Below are positions 1 through 11,078 of a stretch of DNA of 64,000 nt, piece after piece. Made by a program: the position numbers and the translations under genes. A model generated the notes under the pieces. It made no database searches, was not told the DNA's origin, and saw only the letters and a program-made list of their open reading frames with translations. The DNA comes from Smallanthus sonchifolius (taxonomy: Eukaryota; Streptophyta; Magnoliopsida; Asterales; Asteraceae), in the NCBI GenBank assembly GCA_023525975.1, contig CM042022.1:1803001-1867000 (forward strand), read 5' to 3'. Position 1 is the first letter of the stretch. Each line of letters begins with the position of its first letter.

Positions 1-1174
1 GGACACTAATTTTTAGTGGAGCATTAGCAGCTGGTATATGTGACTTAGTCACTCTTTTTGGATCGGCAAATACGTCTGGTAATTGATTTGCTAATCTTTG
101 TAAATGTATGATTCTTTGAACTTCAAGTTCACACTCTTTAGTTCGAGGATCCATATGAGTTAAAGATAATTCATTCCAACATATATCACCATTTAGCTGC
201 TTTTCATCTCCCCCTAAAGTTGGGAATGTTGATTCATTAAAATGACAATCAACAAAACGAGCCGTAAACAAATCTCCTGTTGTTGGTTCTAAATACTTTA
301 TAATAGACGGTGATTCATACCCAACATATATTCCTAACCTTCTTTGAGGTCCCATCTTTGTACGTTGGGGTGGAGCTATTGGAACATATACGGCACAACC
401 AAAAATTCGTAAATGAGAAATATTTGGTTCTTGACCTAAAACCAACTTTAATGGGGAGGAAGTATGATAACTCGTTGGCCTGATACGAATTAATGTTGCT
501 GCATGTAAAATTGCATGCCCCCATGCAGTAACCGGTAGTTTTGATTTCATAATCATTGGTCTTGCAACCATTTGAAGTCGCTTGATAAGTGATTCAGCAA
601 GCCCATTTTGTGTATGTACATGAGCTACAGGATGCTCTATAGTTATCCCAATAGACATGCAATAATCATTAAAAGTTTGGGATGTAAATTCACCAGCATT
701 GTCTAACCGAATTTTCTTGATCGGGTAATCAGGAAAGTGTGCTCTTAACCTTATTAGTTGAGCAAGTAGTCGTGCAAATGCCATATTGCGACTTGATAAT
801 AAGCATACATGGGACCATCTAGTTGATGCATCGATTAGCACCATAAAATATCTAAATGGTCCACTAGAAGGATGTATAGGCCCACATATATCCCCATGTA
901 TTCTTTCCAAGAAACTTAGAGATTCAGTCCCCACCTTAGTCGGTGATGGGCGAGCGATTAATTTTCCTTGTGAGCATGCAACACATGTAATGTCCTTAGA
1001 CTGAAGAATCTTCTGGTTCTTCAAAGAGTGCCCACATGAATTTTCTATAATTTTTCGCATCATTATTGATCCGGGGTGGCCTAACCGGTCATGCCAAATA
1101 ATAAAGTTTTCCCGGTCCATAAACTTCTGGTTTATGGCCATATTTGATTCAATTTCAATAATTTTTAGTACAAT
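1..1174 (-). pseudogene. copia GAG-pre-integrase and integrase core (partial, frame-shifted from protease)
   Basis: I translated this minus-strand frame from about 1174 to base 1 and found no stop codon. It has the HHCC zinc finger (WHDRLGHPG, then CVAC about 30 residues on) followed by the integrase core. The catalytic triad is visible: D in HGDICGP, D in RLDNAGEF and E in HTQNGLAE. The frame continues out of the window. It lacks a joined start because the protease frame ends in TGA at 1155. The frame change falls at a run of five A around 1163-1167, so one extra A there is the likeliest cause. The domain identity is certain; loss of function is inferred from the frame break. Confidence 0.9.
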
Positions 1175-1571
1175 ACAAACCAGATGCAAATGCGGGTAAT
1201 TTTTCTAGGACATGTTTTTCCCCCGAAATCATAGTTGTTATTTGAAGATATTCATCATGTCCTTCACATGTTGTCTCAATATGATATCCATTTAAACGGA
1301 TATCTTTAAAACTTATCAAATTTCTTTGAGACAGTGGGGCAAATAATGCATTATCAAATTTGAACCGTGTTCCACCGGGTAACACTACATATGCTTCTCC
1401 AAAGCCTTTAATTAATTTTGAACTACCGGATATAGTGCCAACGTTTGCCTCTTTTATAATTAAATTTGAGAAGTAATTTCTTTTCTTGAAAATTGTATGC
1501 GTTGTTGCACTATCGATTAGACATATGTCTTCACCATTAATCGGATGTTTTAAATGCTCCATATACTTCAA
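1155..1571 (-). pseudogene. copia aspartic protease segment
   Basis: About 138 residues with the copia retropepsin signature: an active-site-like DSATTHTI (the family norm is DSGAT or DSAAT), a TISGSSKLI stretch, FAPLSQRNLISF and a C-terminal LYCTKNY. In intact copia elements this is part of one gag-pol polyprotein. Here it is separated from gag by a gag stop and an AT-rich spacer, and ends in TGA just before the integrase frame. The first in-frame ATG is unlikely to be a natural start, because the domain would normally be cleaved from a polyprotein. Confidence 0.85.
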
Positions 1572-1705
1572 AACAAAACAAAAAATGCAAAATAAAATGT
1601 CTTATTAAAATACTTTCAACCATAATAAGTTCCTAACATATCTCATATGCATAAAACAAAACATAACATCAAATCATGATATTAAGAAAATGCTTAAAAT
1701 TCCAA

Positions 1706-2788
1706 TTATATGTAAGGAAATTTGCAAGCATCCAACTGAGGTGCATCGGCCATGATATCACCGGAATCCAAATGAGTTGGATCGATGAGAAAGTCATCAA
1801 CATCAAAAGAAGTTGTTTCTTTAGGAAAACCACTGGGAACATCATCGTTTCCATATGCAAAATTCGTTTCTATTGCTTTTCCTTTGTTTTTGAGAGATTG
1901 TTGGTAGAGTTCCACCAAATGTTTGGGCGTACGACAAGTACGCGCCCAATGATTATTACTTCCACAACGGTGACATGCATTTGATGTGTTTATACTTTTA
2001 TTCTTACCACTTTCATTATTAAATTTCTTTGCATTTTCTTGCCCCTTTTGGTGGAATTTTGTGTTTTTAAATTGAACACCATGATAATTCCCTCGATTAT
2101 ATCCACGACCACGACCACGATCACGGCCACGACCACGGCCACGCTCACGACTACGACCACGACCACTTTGGTCATTATATGATGCCACATTCACTTCTGG
2201 GAATGGGGTTGTGCCAACCGGACAAGTCTCATGATTTTTCATCAAGAGCTCGTTATTTTGTTCGGCCACAAGTAAACATGAAATAAGATCACAATATTTA
2301 GTAAAACCCCTTTCACGGTATTGTTGTTGCAATAGCATATTTGATGCGTGAAAGGTGGAGAATGTTTTTTCCAACATCTCTGTATCAGTAATTGTTTCTC
2401 CACGCAAAATCAATTGTGAGGTAATTCTAAACATAGCAGAGTTATACTCGCTTATTGATTTAAAATCTTGTAACCTTAAGTGGATCCATTCGTAACGGGC
2501 ACGTGGTAATATTACCGTTTTCTGATGGTCAAATCTTTCCTTTAAATTTGTCCACAATACAAGTGGATCCTTGACCGTGAGGTACTCATTTTTTAAGTCA
2601 TCGTGAATATGATGACGAAGGAAAATCATTGCTTTTGCTTTGTCTTGGGTGGTTGTTTCATTTCCTTCTTTAATTGTGTCACCAAGATTATTGGCATTCA
2701 AATGTATTTCCGCATCTAACACCCATGATAAATAGTTCTTCCCGGTAATGTCCAAGGCTAAAAACTCAAGCTTTGCAATATTGGACAT
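1706..2788 (-). CDS. copia gag polyprotein (UBN2 type) with zinc knuckle
   Basis: The 360-residue frame begins MSNIAKLEFLALDITGKNYL, the usual start of copia-type gag in plants, and contains the gag-polypeptide (UBN2) region with VKDPLVLWTNLKERF and YEWIHLRLQDFKSISEY. An Arg/Gly-rich basic stretch follows near residues 210-235, and then a CCHC zinc knuckle CHRCGSNNHWARTC (C-x2-C-x4-H-x4-C) that binds genomic RNA. The ATG is the first after the leader and sits 7 nt past a good 3' splice site. The frame ends shortly after DFLIDPTHLDSGDI, earlier than in a full gag-pol, so a stop has probably been acquired. Confidence 0.9.
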   Translation of the reverse strand: MSNIAKLEFLALDITGKNYLSWVLDAEIHLNANNLGDTIKEGNETTTQDKAKAMIFLRHHIHDDLKNEYLTVKDPLVLWTNLKERFDHQKTVILPRARYEWIHLRLQDFKSISEYNSAMFRITSQLILRGETITDTEMLEKTFSTFHASNMLLQQQYRERGFTKYCDLISCLLVAEQNNELLMKNHETCPVGTTPFPEVNVASYNDQSGRGRSRERGRGRGRDRGRGRGYNRGNYHGVQFKNTKFHQKGQENAKKFNNESGKNKSINTSNACHRCGSNNHWARTCRTPKHLVELYQQSLKNKGKAIETNFAYGNDDVPSGFPKETTSFDVDDFLIDPTHLDSGDIMADAPQLDACKFPYI

Positions 2789-2794
2789 GATGAA

Positions 2795-3053
2795 CTAAAA
2801 AAAATATTGATTAATGTATGTTAGTTAAACATGTCAAAAAAAAATTAGAGATTAATGAATACCCCTCTTTTTTTTTATTTTATTTGAAAGTAAAATAGAT
2901 AAATATTTAGTTTAAGAAAGTTAAATTTTAATTTATAAAGAATGAGTAATTCATAATTATATAAACAATAATGTATATCTCCTTGTAATCCAAAACTATA
3001 TGAATTATAGTATGGATTGTAAGTAAGAGATAAACAAAAATAAGCAAACTTAC
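2795..3053 (-). other. candidate spliced leader intron of the copia element
   Basis: On the minus strand the leader has a consensus donor (ACG then GTAAGT, intron starting at 3053). Just before the gag ATG it has an acceptor, a run of eight T followed by AG ending at 2795. The 259-nt AT-rich interval looks like a plant intron in the 5' leader. Splicing is inferred from these sites only. Confidence 0.5.
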
Positions 3054-3079
3054 CGTATGATAATATAATGGTACTTCTT

Positions 3080-3101
3080 CACGAGCGTCGTGCTGATAAC
3101 G
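3080..3101 (-). promoter_or_regulatory. putative primer-binding region of the copia element
   Basis: Directly downstream of the LTR end on the minus strand is CGTTATCAGCACGACGC. This position is where minus-strand priming occurs. It does not match the common plant TGGTATCAGAGC primer site, so the primer tRNA, or an internal tRNA segment, is uncertain. Confidence 0.5.
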
Positions 3102-3539
3102 TGTTGTAAACTATATTATATATGAGCAATATAGAGAGAATGAAGATATGATGGGGGAAGCTTTTCTCTTTTTGACACCCTTGAAAGAATCCAAATGCCT
3201 CTTTATATAGGCTACTACATAAATTCAAACTAAATGTAAGATGAGAGTTAATCCTATGAAGAGTCACCATGATTGCAAATATAAATGTGGAGAGTCATAA
3301 TTAAGATGACATTCATAACAGAATATAGGTTTCTCTTTTTTATATTCTTTTTTAAATATCATGTGTAGACAAAAAATGAAGAAAGATGGTAATGCTTTTT
3401 AACATCGGTAAAAGGAAAACCTGCGGTAAATATGATAATGCAGGGTTGTCACGTAAAAGCATGGGTGAATTAGACATAATCATAAGCACTATTACTTTTA
3501 CAGTTTTACTCCTACCTACTACTTTGAGTTTACAAGACA
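3102..3539 (-). repeat. 5' LTR of the copia element
   Basis: The boundaries come from an imperfect terminal inverted repeat: TGTTGTAAACT at the left edge and AGTTTACAAGACA at the right. On the minus strand the LTR starts TGTCTTGTAAACT and ends TTACAACA, about 438 bp. A TATA box (TATATAAAG) on the minus strand at 3201-3209 marks the U3/R promoter. Transcription would run leftward into gag. Confidence 0.8.
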
Positions 3540-5399
3540 ATAATTATAATATTTGATTTAAAATTTAATTTCGTGATAACATTTATCAAGTTTTTAACCA
3601 AGATAAGATAAATTTTACTTTATGTTATGATATCATGGCCATAAATCCTACTTTTTTTTAACGGCAAATCCTAGTTTACTCCATCTCTGAAGTGACACTA
3701 AAATCCAACACCTCTTAAACGAAGGGTATACGGCTTTACCACTAAAATCCAACACCTCTTAAACGAAGGGTATACGGCTTTACCACTAAACTAAGCTACT
3801 TTGAGTATTCATTTTCAGTTTATCAGATTTAGTTGCAATTGTATTTACACTATTTACTTTAAAACCAATAAATAAGGTCTGCGTTTCGCGGCGGTTTAGA
3901 ACACGTAAAGAGTCATACGAAGCTGTGACGGTTCAATTCTAAATATCGAAACGTACATGTCGCGATGGTAATTTATTAAATCGAATAATCAAAAGACAAA
4001 ACCCAAAATTAGCATTTAAAAAAAACATCATATTTTGAAAATTAAAAACCAAAATTTAAACTATTAAGAAAACTAAAAAAAAAGAATTAATAACTTAAAT
4101 TATTTAGAAAAATAAAAATAAAATAAAAATTCAAGCTGATGTCGGTAGGAGAACTGCTGACGTCATCAGTTGAATAGACAGAGGAAGGGGCGCTGGTATT
4201 CGAAACATCATCACACCGGTGAAGACGGATGGCGCAGACTGCTAGGCGCTTGCCCACTTTCATATAAGTTACCGTTGCACATTATATATAAATAAAAAGA
4301 AGTTTGAAAATTAAAAAAAATGATAAACAGAACCTGTCATGTGGTAAGCCCTGATTGGGCGTGAGGTTACTGTTCATAACAATTGTTTTTTTACTATATA
4401 TATACAACTAGTTCCAATTTAAATTATAATTCTTTTCTCAATTAAACACGTTAAAAATAAAATTGATATTCCAATTCCAACAAATTATGCGAACCAAACG
4501 CATTGACAAATGGAATTCATATTCCAATTTCATTGAATTCTGTGAACCAGACGCAACCTTAAAGAGTGTTTGTTTCACGGATGTTTTGTAATTGGAATTT
4601 AAAGAATTTATTTGAAAATTTATAATATGTTTGGTTGATACATTTGTTAATGTAATTATAACGTTGATGTTGTGATGGTGGAGCATATAGGTTTTAGGAT
4701 CATTCCTAATGAAAAAATGTTAAATACACATAAACGAACGTGTTTAGTTATTCTGGCATTAGATTTCTTCTCATCTTTATAAACACTCATTTTTCTTTTC
4801 AACACTACAAATTTTCTTACAAATCCGTAAAAATTCCACGTCATCACAATTTTTTTGTCAAAATCAAAATTTTTTTATACCAAATCAAATGATTTTTAAA
4901 ATTTTATAACTTGTTAAAAAAGCAACTGCTTTGTTAATAGAATTATATAAATTAAAGTATTTTAGAATTAAATAAATTAGTGTTTTTAAAATAAAAAGAA
5001 ATTACATTTTTGGTATTTTACTTGATTACTACATTTAAAATGTTTTAAAATTAAAAATAAAAATGGTATACGAGTCACTAAAACACACGGTTAACAAGTC
5101 AATAAAAATGCAGGGAGCTACAATGCACCTCTTCCCAAGGGTGGTGTCACGTTTGACGCGGGCGACCTTTATAGATGTTCTTATGTTTTTTTTGGTAGCT
5201 TTATTTAATAATTTTTAAAATAAAATAAATATATATCAATGTAAGCCAAGTACTAATTTAGTTTTCTTAGAGCAAGGGGTATACCCCTATCATCTTTTCC
5301 CGTGATCATAGGTGACACCAATGTGGCACAATCACTTGAGTGATACACCACCCCCTTATGGTGTGATCTTGATGGGCGCCATCAGTGCATGAAAATTTG
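3540..5399. other. intergenic, no gene seen; decayed repeats
   Basis: AT-rich sequence with no credible coding frame. It contains the 44-bp tandem duplication listed separately. At about 4450-4660 there are inverted stretches of the GAACCAAACGC / GTTTGGTT type that suggest an old MITE. A GC-rich patch at 3875-3960 resembles the GC-rich hairpin ends of the Helitrons at 34.6 and 35.8 kb. A GGGGTATACCCC palindrome near 5275 recurs at about 10770. Confidence 0.5.
3697..3784. repeat. 44-bp tandem duplication
   Basis: Two identical adjacent 44-bp units (3697-3740 and 3741-3784), each starting ACTAAAATCCAACACC and ending GGCTTTACC, followed by the start of a third. Perfect identity points to a recent slippage or repair event. 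Confidence 0.9.
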
Positions 5400-6375
5400 G
5401 AAAATAAGTTGGTTTGGATTTAGATCCTTCAAGTCTCATTTCCCATAACTATACAAGATTGAAAGACGAAAAAATTGTAAGATTTCGGAAAGGGTATGTA
5501 GGTTGGATGACGGATCAGTGGGGTTTACATGGGACTGGATGAACCGGAAAGTAGCTAGCAATCGAGCGGAAGTAATTGGCGACCTGGAAGAATGATTATA
5601 TCGTATGATTTCAAGGATGGGGAAGATAAGTGGGCGTGGGAGGTAGATCCGAGAGGATGTTTCTCAACAAAATCATGTAGAAATTGGATAGATAATAAGT
5701 CCCTGTCAAATACGAAGCTTGACCTCTTATGGATCAAAGGTGTACCGTTAAATGTTCGATGCTTTATTTGAAGATTGATACATACCGACTTCCATTGGCT
5801 CAGTCCCTGGCAACTCGCTGTGTCTCAGTTAGCTCCACTGACTGCCCACTTTGTCTCCTAGAACCAGAAGCTGAAGATCACACCTTCTTACGATGTCCAG
5901 TTGCAAAGGAAATATGGCGTAGAATTGGAAATTGGCTAGGTGAAAGCTTTCTAAACCCTGCTAATGTTACGGACCTGGTTAAGCAATTGAAAGTAACGAT
6001 GGGAGCAAAAGAAACAATGAAAATAAGGTGTTCAATTGGCTATTGCACACTATGGCTAATTTGGAAAACAAGGAATAAATGGGTCTTCTAAAAAATTAGG
6101 AGATCGGTGGAGAAAATAGAGGAAGATATAAAAGTATTGAGCTTCAAATAGAAAGAGCACATGAGTAACGAACCACAGGTATGCTGGAAGTATTAGATTA
6201 ATTGCCCACTAACAGGTATTGGATAAGGCTATAGCTAAGGTTTTCCTAACTAAGTAATTAGTAACAACTGTAATATAGTTTTGGTGTACGCCGTTTTGAC
6301 TTGGTGTAACTGGGGTATTGCTAGTCCTCCACTAGTTTTTTTATGAGATGTCTCATTGTTGCTGTTAAAAAAAAA
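5400..6375 (+). mobile_element. 5'-truncated LINE (L1-type) remnant with zf-RVT domain
   Basis: The plus-strand reading resembles the C-terminal part of plant LINE reverse transcriptases: a tryptophan-rich spacer, then the zf-RVT zinc-binding domain with CPLC, DHTFLRCPVAKEIWRRI and a final TLWLIWKTRNKWVF. The domain is split between two frames around 5740-5860, so it is not functional. The frame starting at 5729 carries the last 120 residues. After the stop at 6091 there is a typical LINE 3'UTR ending in an A-rich tail at 6366-6375. The exact 5' truncation point is not visible; 5400 is approximate. Confidence 0.8.
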
Positions 6376-7137
6376 CATTTACCACTTTGATGTCGTTTTT
6401 TAATTGATTTTTAATTTTTTTTTTAAAGTTGACCTCAACATAACCACTAAGATGTTCTTTTTCCTGGTCGTATATTTTTTTTAGTACCTAATATATGGAT
6501 GGCAGAATAAAGATAAATTGGAATCTTAACAAATGGATAATGGAATTGACCCAAACTAAAATCTTCATGGACATGAAACTTTTTTATTTTGACAACAAAA
6601 GAATATATACTTAGACATGATTTTTTTTTAATTTTAAAATACATGATATTCATTAATAAGACTTACCTCACTCTCCGTTTAATTATCATTATATCCGTCA
6701 AGCATCATGTACATGTAAATTATACCATACTCACCAATCTTTACGTTACGCGCGTGTGTGTTTATATATATATTATGTAAACTATATAGAAATTAAAGAA
6801 GATAATAATTATAATGATAAAATATAAGTTATATAAAGTTAAATATTTATAAACAAAGCACGCGGTGTGGTGTACAAGCAAGCACGATTTCGTTCCCCCA
6901 CTCATCAAAATTCATATCCTTTTAACTCATGAAGGTGTGTCATCCTTCCACACCAACACTAACCACCATGATTTTTTATAAAGAGAAAATCATAATATCC
7001 ATTTTCAACGCTTTATTAATTATTATATTGTACATATATAATAAATTAAAATATAACAAGACATTCATAAAATAATGAAAAATGTTACATGTGCCTTTTT
7101 ATAATGAGTCATCTTCATATGTAGTATTACATATATA
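6376..7137. other. intergenic, nothing recognised
   Basis: AT-rich sequence with short TA runs. I see no coding frame, RNA gene or defined repeat boundary. Confidence 0.5.
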
Positions 7138-7342
7138 CGGGTGTAAATAAGTGTAGCCGTTCATGAGACACTCGAGATCAAATTTATAAAATCTCAAAAT
7201 AAGCGGTTTTTAAATGAATTCAAGCTTGAACTAGAGCCTAAATTGGAACTCATGTAATAAAAAAGCTTTACAAGCCGAGCCTGAGTAGGCTTGTCAATCT
7301 AAACGAGCCTATTATTTCTATGATTTTAATATATTTTTATTT

Positions 7343-7379
<37 letters not shown>

Positions 7380-7971
7380 TATACAATAACTATTATATAT
7401 GAAATTAATGACAAGCAATATTCTATATATTAAATTATGTTAAATACATAATTTTATATATATACTAGCTTAGAACCCGTGTATTAAACAGGGTGAAAAA
7501 TATTAATACATAAAATTCTTAAAACTTTATGTATATATTAGGGCTGACAATTTTTGACACGTATTTGTTAACACGACACGACACGTAATTAACCATGTCC
7601 CGTGTTTGACCTTAACAGGTTTCGTGTATTAAATAGGTTGACACGTTAGAGACATGTTAAATTCGTGTCTAAACAGGTTAAAGACATGTTAACCTATTAA
7701 CACCCGTTAGGGACATGTTAACACTAAACATTTAACAATTAACATCATTTTACTCAGCCCAAGCCCAAACACTTAGAGCTTTGCGATTTGCATCAGACAT
7801 AGGCATACCGTATTTTTTACTTTCTTTTATAAAATGATAAGTGAACCGAAACAGAGTGGACCCTGAGCTTGAAAGCCATCAACGAGCCTTTAACTCAAGT
7901 ATTATGCATAGAGCTTGAAACCAGCCGAGCTCGAGTTTAAAAGAGCTAGAACTCTCCTTGTTTAGCCCTTG
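7138..7971. mobile_element. hAT-like non-autonomous element, composite
   Basis: The ends carry a GGGTGTAAA-type left terminus and a TTTAGCCCTT right terminus, flanked by near-identical 8-bp direct repeats CATATATA (7130-7137) and CATGTATA (7972-7979). Both sides contain the GAGCTCGAGCTTG-type sequence seen in such elements. The middle holds an AT microsatellite (about 7343-7375), a Helitron 3'-end fragment at 7465, and a GACACGACACG-rich repeat at 7550-7735 that recurs at 49.3 kb, so it is a nest of insertions. The terminal match is imperfect. Confidence 0.45.
7465..7535 (-). repeat. Helitron 3'-end fragment
   Basis: Read on the minus strand, an ACACGGGT-containing hairpin remnant is followed by TTCTAAG and ends in CTAG before a T, the layout of a Helitron 3' terminus. 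No matching 5' end was found, so it is a truncated piece. Confidence 0.4.
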
Positions 7972-8624
7972 CATGTATATAAAAAAATTGATTTTATGTT
8001 GATATGAAAAATGTGAATCTGACTTTACTTTATGGGCCAGATATATCTAATTCCAACAAACGTTCTAACTTCTAGCATCCCCGAAAATAAAGTTTGAATA
8101 TGAACAATTTTTACGATTTTGATGACTATTTTGTTATGAGTTTCTTGAGATTGCCTATATAAATATCATGAGGTGTAAGAAGTAGATATAAATAATATAA
8201 TAGTTAAAGCTTTTTATAAAAAAATATATACTGTTTGATATTTTAAATCAAGTAGGGTATTTTCCCCCACTTGCGTTGCGTAACGTCGCAAATTCCATCG
8301 CATTTCATATATCAAATCGCACATACCAAAATTCTAGGGCATCAATAAACTCAACAAAAAAACACACACACAAAAAACACAACCCAGTCTATCATTTTGT
8401 GACAAAGTCGCTGACAATAAAAGGGACGCAAAAACATACACTACACGGCTCGAACCCGTGCCTGTTAGGCAAGCCAAGGCTCCCACCGCTGGATTGGGTT
8501 GTTTTCTTATGGATTGAGAGATCAATTATATAACCAAAAACTTGTTTAGTTTTACTTAAAAAAAATCACTTCCCAGCTGCCACGTGACAGCAACAGCAAG
8601 GTCTAATAGGAACGAAAACTTTAA
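7972..8624. other. intergenic; one tRNA-like B-box patch
   Basis: No gene seen. On the minus strand near 8440-8500 there is a GGTTCGAGCC motif resembling a pol III B box in a tRNA-like context, with an A-box-like TGGCTTGCCTAACAGG. No cloverleaf could be drawn, so it is at most a SINE or tRNA-derived fragment. Confidence 0.4.
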
Positions 8625-9291
8625 TCTATACTATATAATAAATAAAGGTTTTTTCATGTTACATGTCGCATCCACATTCATTCTCATCATTTTTTTCCCG
8701 CCTCTCTCTCTTATTAAATGCATTTTCATCTTTATACAAAAATATATATTTAAAGAAATTACTAATTATACTAATAAAACACATTTATTTTAAATTATCC
8801 TTTATGAAACTTTCAAATCTAATTAAATAATCTTTATATTAATAAATAAAATTATATTTGTATCATTTTTTTTTCGCATCTCTCTCATATTGAATAATGA
8901 TATTAAAATAATTTATTTTTAGATTTTTAATATAAATCTAATTACGGATACTTATTATTTAATTATAAATAATTATTATATCATCAATCAAATGAACTTA
9001 ATATAACTAACATTTATCAATTAAATAAAAAAAATTAATATTCAGATGAAAAAAATTGTTTTAAAAACTAAATTAACAGACTTTATAACTGTCACGACAA
9101 ATTACATTTTAAAGACATATTTTGATGAGTGTGTTTGATAACAAATTAAATTATATTTTATTCAACCGATGTAATATATCGGTTTATTAAACCCGTGTAT
9201 TACACGGATTTTTTAAAATATAAAATTTTTATTACTAAGTATATAACATTTTATTTATTCAACCTGTGTAATACACGAGATTTTAACCTCG
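8625..9291 (+). mobile_element. non-autonomous Helitron
   Basis: Begins TCTATACTATATAATAAA immediately after an A, as expected for Helitron 5' ends inserted between A and T. It ends with the hairpin CCTGTGTAATACACGAG followed by TTTTAACCTCGT, a mutated form of the AACCTRR terminus seen in the sibling at 21148-21535. A second related hairpin lies at 9190-9208. No Rep/helicase coding sequence is present. The 3' boundary is good to a few bases. Confidence 0.65.
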
Positions 9292-9574
9292 TATTTAATA
9301 ATATATAAAAATGTATTTAAAAAATTTTGAATTCCAAAACTAGTATTTTTCTTTAAGGTTGGAAAAAAAGTATATTTAGTATATATTTTAAAAAATAGTG
9401 AGGGTTCCAAATAAAATAAAAATCGCAGCAACATTTGTAATCATGACTTTGAGCTGAAAAAAATAATATATAAAAAAATAAAAAATACATTCGGCGGAAG
9501 AAAAGCAAAAGGGAAGCAGACGATTAAAGCAATCTCACTCTCTTTTCTCTCTGTGTCAATCTCATTCTGTTTGT

Positions 9575-9824
9575 ATAATTATATATATATATGCGTGTCT
9601 GTGTGTGCGCATATATAGGAACGATGGAAACGTAGAGAAACAAAAGTGCAAAAGGTCGTATCCACAATTTCTAAAGGAATTCGTCTCCGGCGACTCTCGC
9701 TTTTCTTTTCTGCCTCTGGATTCGTGAACCGGAAGAAAACTTCACCGGATTTTCCGCCGGAAGTTCAGTTTTCTACTGTCTCGAGTTGATTTCCGACTTT
9801 CCTCTCGTCATCTCAACAGCTCAG
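9575..9824 (+). promoter_or_regulatory. candidate promoter and 5'UTR exon of the SERINC gene
   Basis: A TA-rich box at about 9578-9591 is followed by a CT- and CCGG-rich stretch typical of plant 5'UTRs, ending TCAG then GTTTGT, a donor with the intron starting at 9825. No coding frame begins here. The next good acceptor before a coding exon on this strand is TTTTACAG at 14762, just upstream of the SERINC start codon. The link across a 4.9-kb intron is inference; it could instead be the start of an unrelated transcript. Confidence 0.4.
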
Positions 9825-10940
9825 GTTTGTTTGATTTCGTTTCAATATCGAGTTACAACTGTTTGATGAAATGCATGTATCGTTTTTTCACTTTTTGTGT
9901 ATGTTCTGTTACGCGAACGGCGAACGAATCGGACCGGATTTGTTGTTTTTCAGATCGGAATTATACAGATCAATCGATTTGTGCATTTTGTTATTCGTAA
10001 TGGTTTCTCGTTCGTCTGCCAGTGACGAATGTGATAGTTTCGTTAGAGTGTATATTCGTTATTGTGTTGATCGAGCTGCGTATATGAATTGCCTTCTCTG
10101 TTATAGTGTTATTTACTCAATCGTGTTTCATTTCTGATGTCATGATTATTACGTGCATTAGGCATTTGTACAGTACAAACGATAGTTGCTTATGAAGGAG
10201 AATTAGTTCTTTCTCCCTAGCATGCTTGTTTCCATTTCCATGAAAGTACTTCTAGTGTGGTACAATAGTTTTAGTGCATATCGGACATATTCCAACTCTG
10301 AGAATTTTCATATGTTTTAGTGCATATTGGACATATTCTAACCCAAAATCACCGGTCTACTAGTCGGACCTCGGACCTAGCCATTGCCTTGTAGCCTATT
10401 GGCATTGGTGTTTGCCCCTCACAAAAGTGGTGTGGATTCAAATCCTGTAAATGCTCGTTTAGGTGGTATTTAGAGTATGGGGTATATTCTCACTTGGGAG
10501 AGCCAAGTGAAAGTACCTTTTCTTTTCTTGGGCGCCACATCAGCTTTATAAGTTCCTCACTTGGGTCTCACTTGGCAAGGGAAATACCAAAGTGAGTGAA
10601 ATACCACATATTTGACCAGGGGGACCCACACCCACAATGGGGGACCCACCCATTGTTCTCACAAATGGGTTTCTCACCCGCGTGAAGCCCCTCACCCCCT
10701 TCACGCAATAGGGGTGGTGTTCCTTATCCCTTCACGCCGTGAGCAGCCTCACGCCCACTCTCTCGTGAGGGTATACCCCTTACCCTTAGAAGTAAAAAAA
10801 AATGTTAGTTAAAAAAAAACTAGTCAGACCTAATTTAAAAAGCGGATGATGTCATAAAAATTATAAAAAATATGAAAATAGTTTATGTTTTGGAATGGAT
10901 TTATAATTTTGAAAATATAAATAAAATATAGATTTTAAAG

Positions 10941-11078
10941 AGGGAAAAATACGCCGGCAAAAAAAAACCAAAATGGACATTTAGCCAAAACTACGCCGGC
11001 TAAGCCTTTGGTTTTTGTCGGCTAAACCGACGCTTGTTTAAGTTAGCCGACTAAATGTCATTTTTGGTATTTTTCCCC
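10941..11078. mobile_element. small foldback MITE (GGGAAAAATA family)
   Basis: The ends are AGGGAAAAATACGCC and, inverted, GGGGAAAAATACC. Subterminal AAAATGGACATTTAGCC is mirrored by GACTAAATGTCATTTTTGG. Internal GCCGGC palindromes give a hairpin. The same terminal and subterminal sequence bounds the larger element at 33011-33570, which supports a real family. Confidence 0.6.

Larger units (their letters stand above)
1..3539 (-). mobile_element. Ty1/copia LTR retrotransposon, 5' part (continues past left edge)
   Basis: On the minus strand the order is LTR (3539-3102), leader, gag (2788-1706), aspartic protease (1571-1155), then GAG-pre-integrase and integrase (about 1174 to 1). Reverse transcriptase, RNase H and the 3' LTR lie beyond the window. 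Protease before integrase before (unseen) RT is the copia order. The coding region is broken between gag and protease by a stop and about 130 non-coding bases, and between protease and integrase by a one-base frame change, so this copy looks inactive, though the individual domains are well preserved and it is probably fairly young. The left LTR is missing, so age and target duplication cannot be judged. Confidence 0.93.

Noticed and set aside
1676..2190. Open frames opposite or out of frame with copia gag
   Set aside because: Shadows of gag. The low-complexity Arg/Gly repeats produce poly-Val and similar artefacts.
8440..8500. Possible tRNA gene on the minus strand
   Set aside because: A B-box-like motif is present, but no acceptor stem or cloverleaf could be drawn.
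9871..10137. 88-aa open frame after the putative 5'UTR exon
   Set aside because: No similarity recognised and it lies just inside a plausible intron, so it is probably chance.
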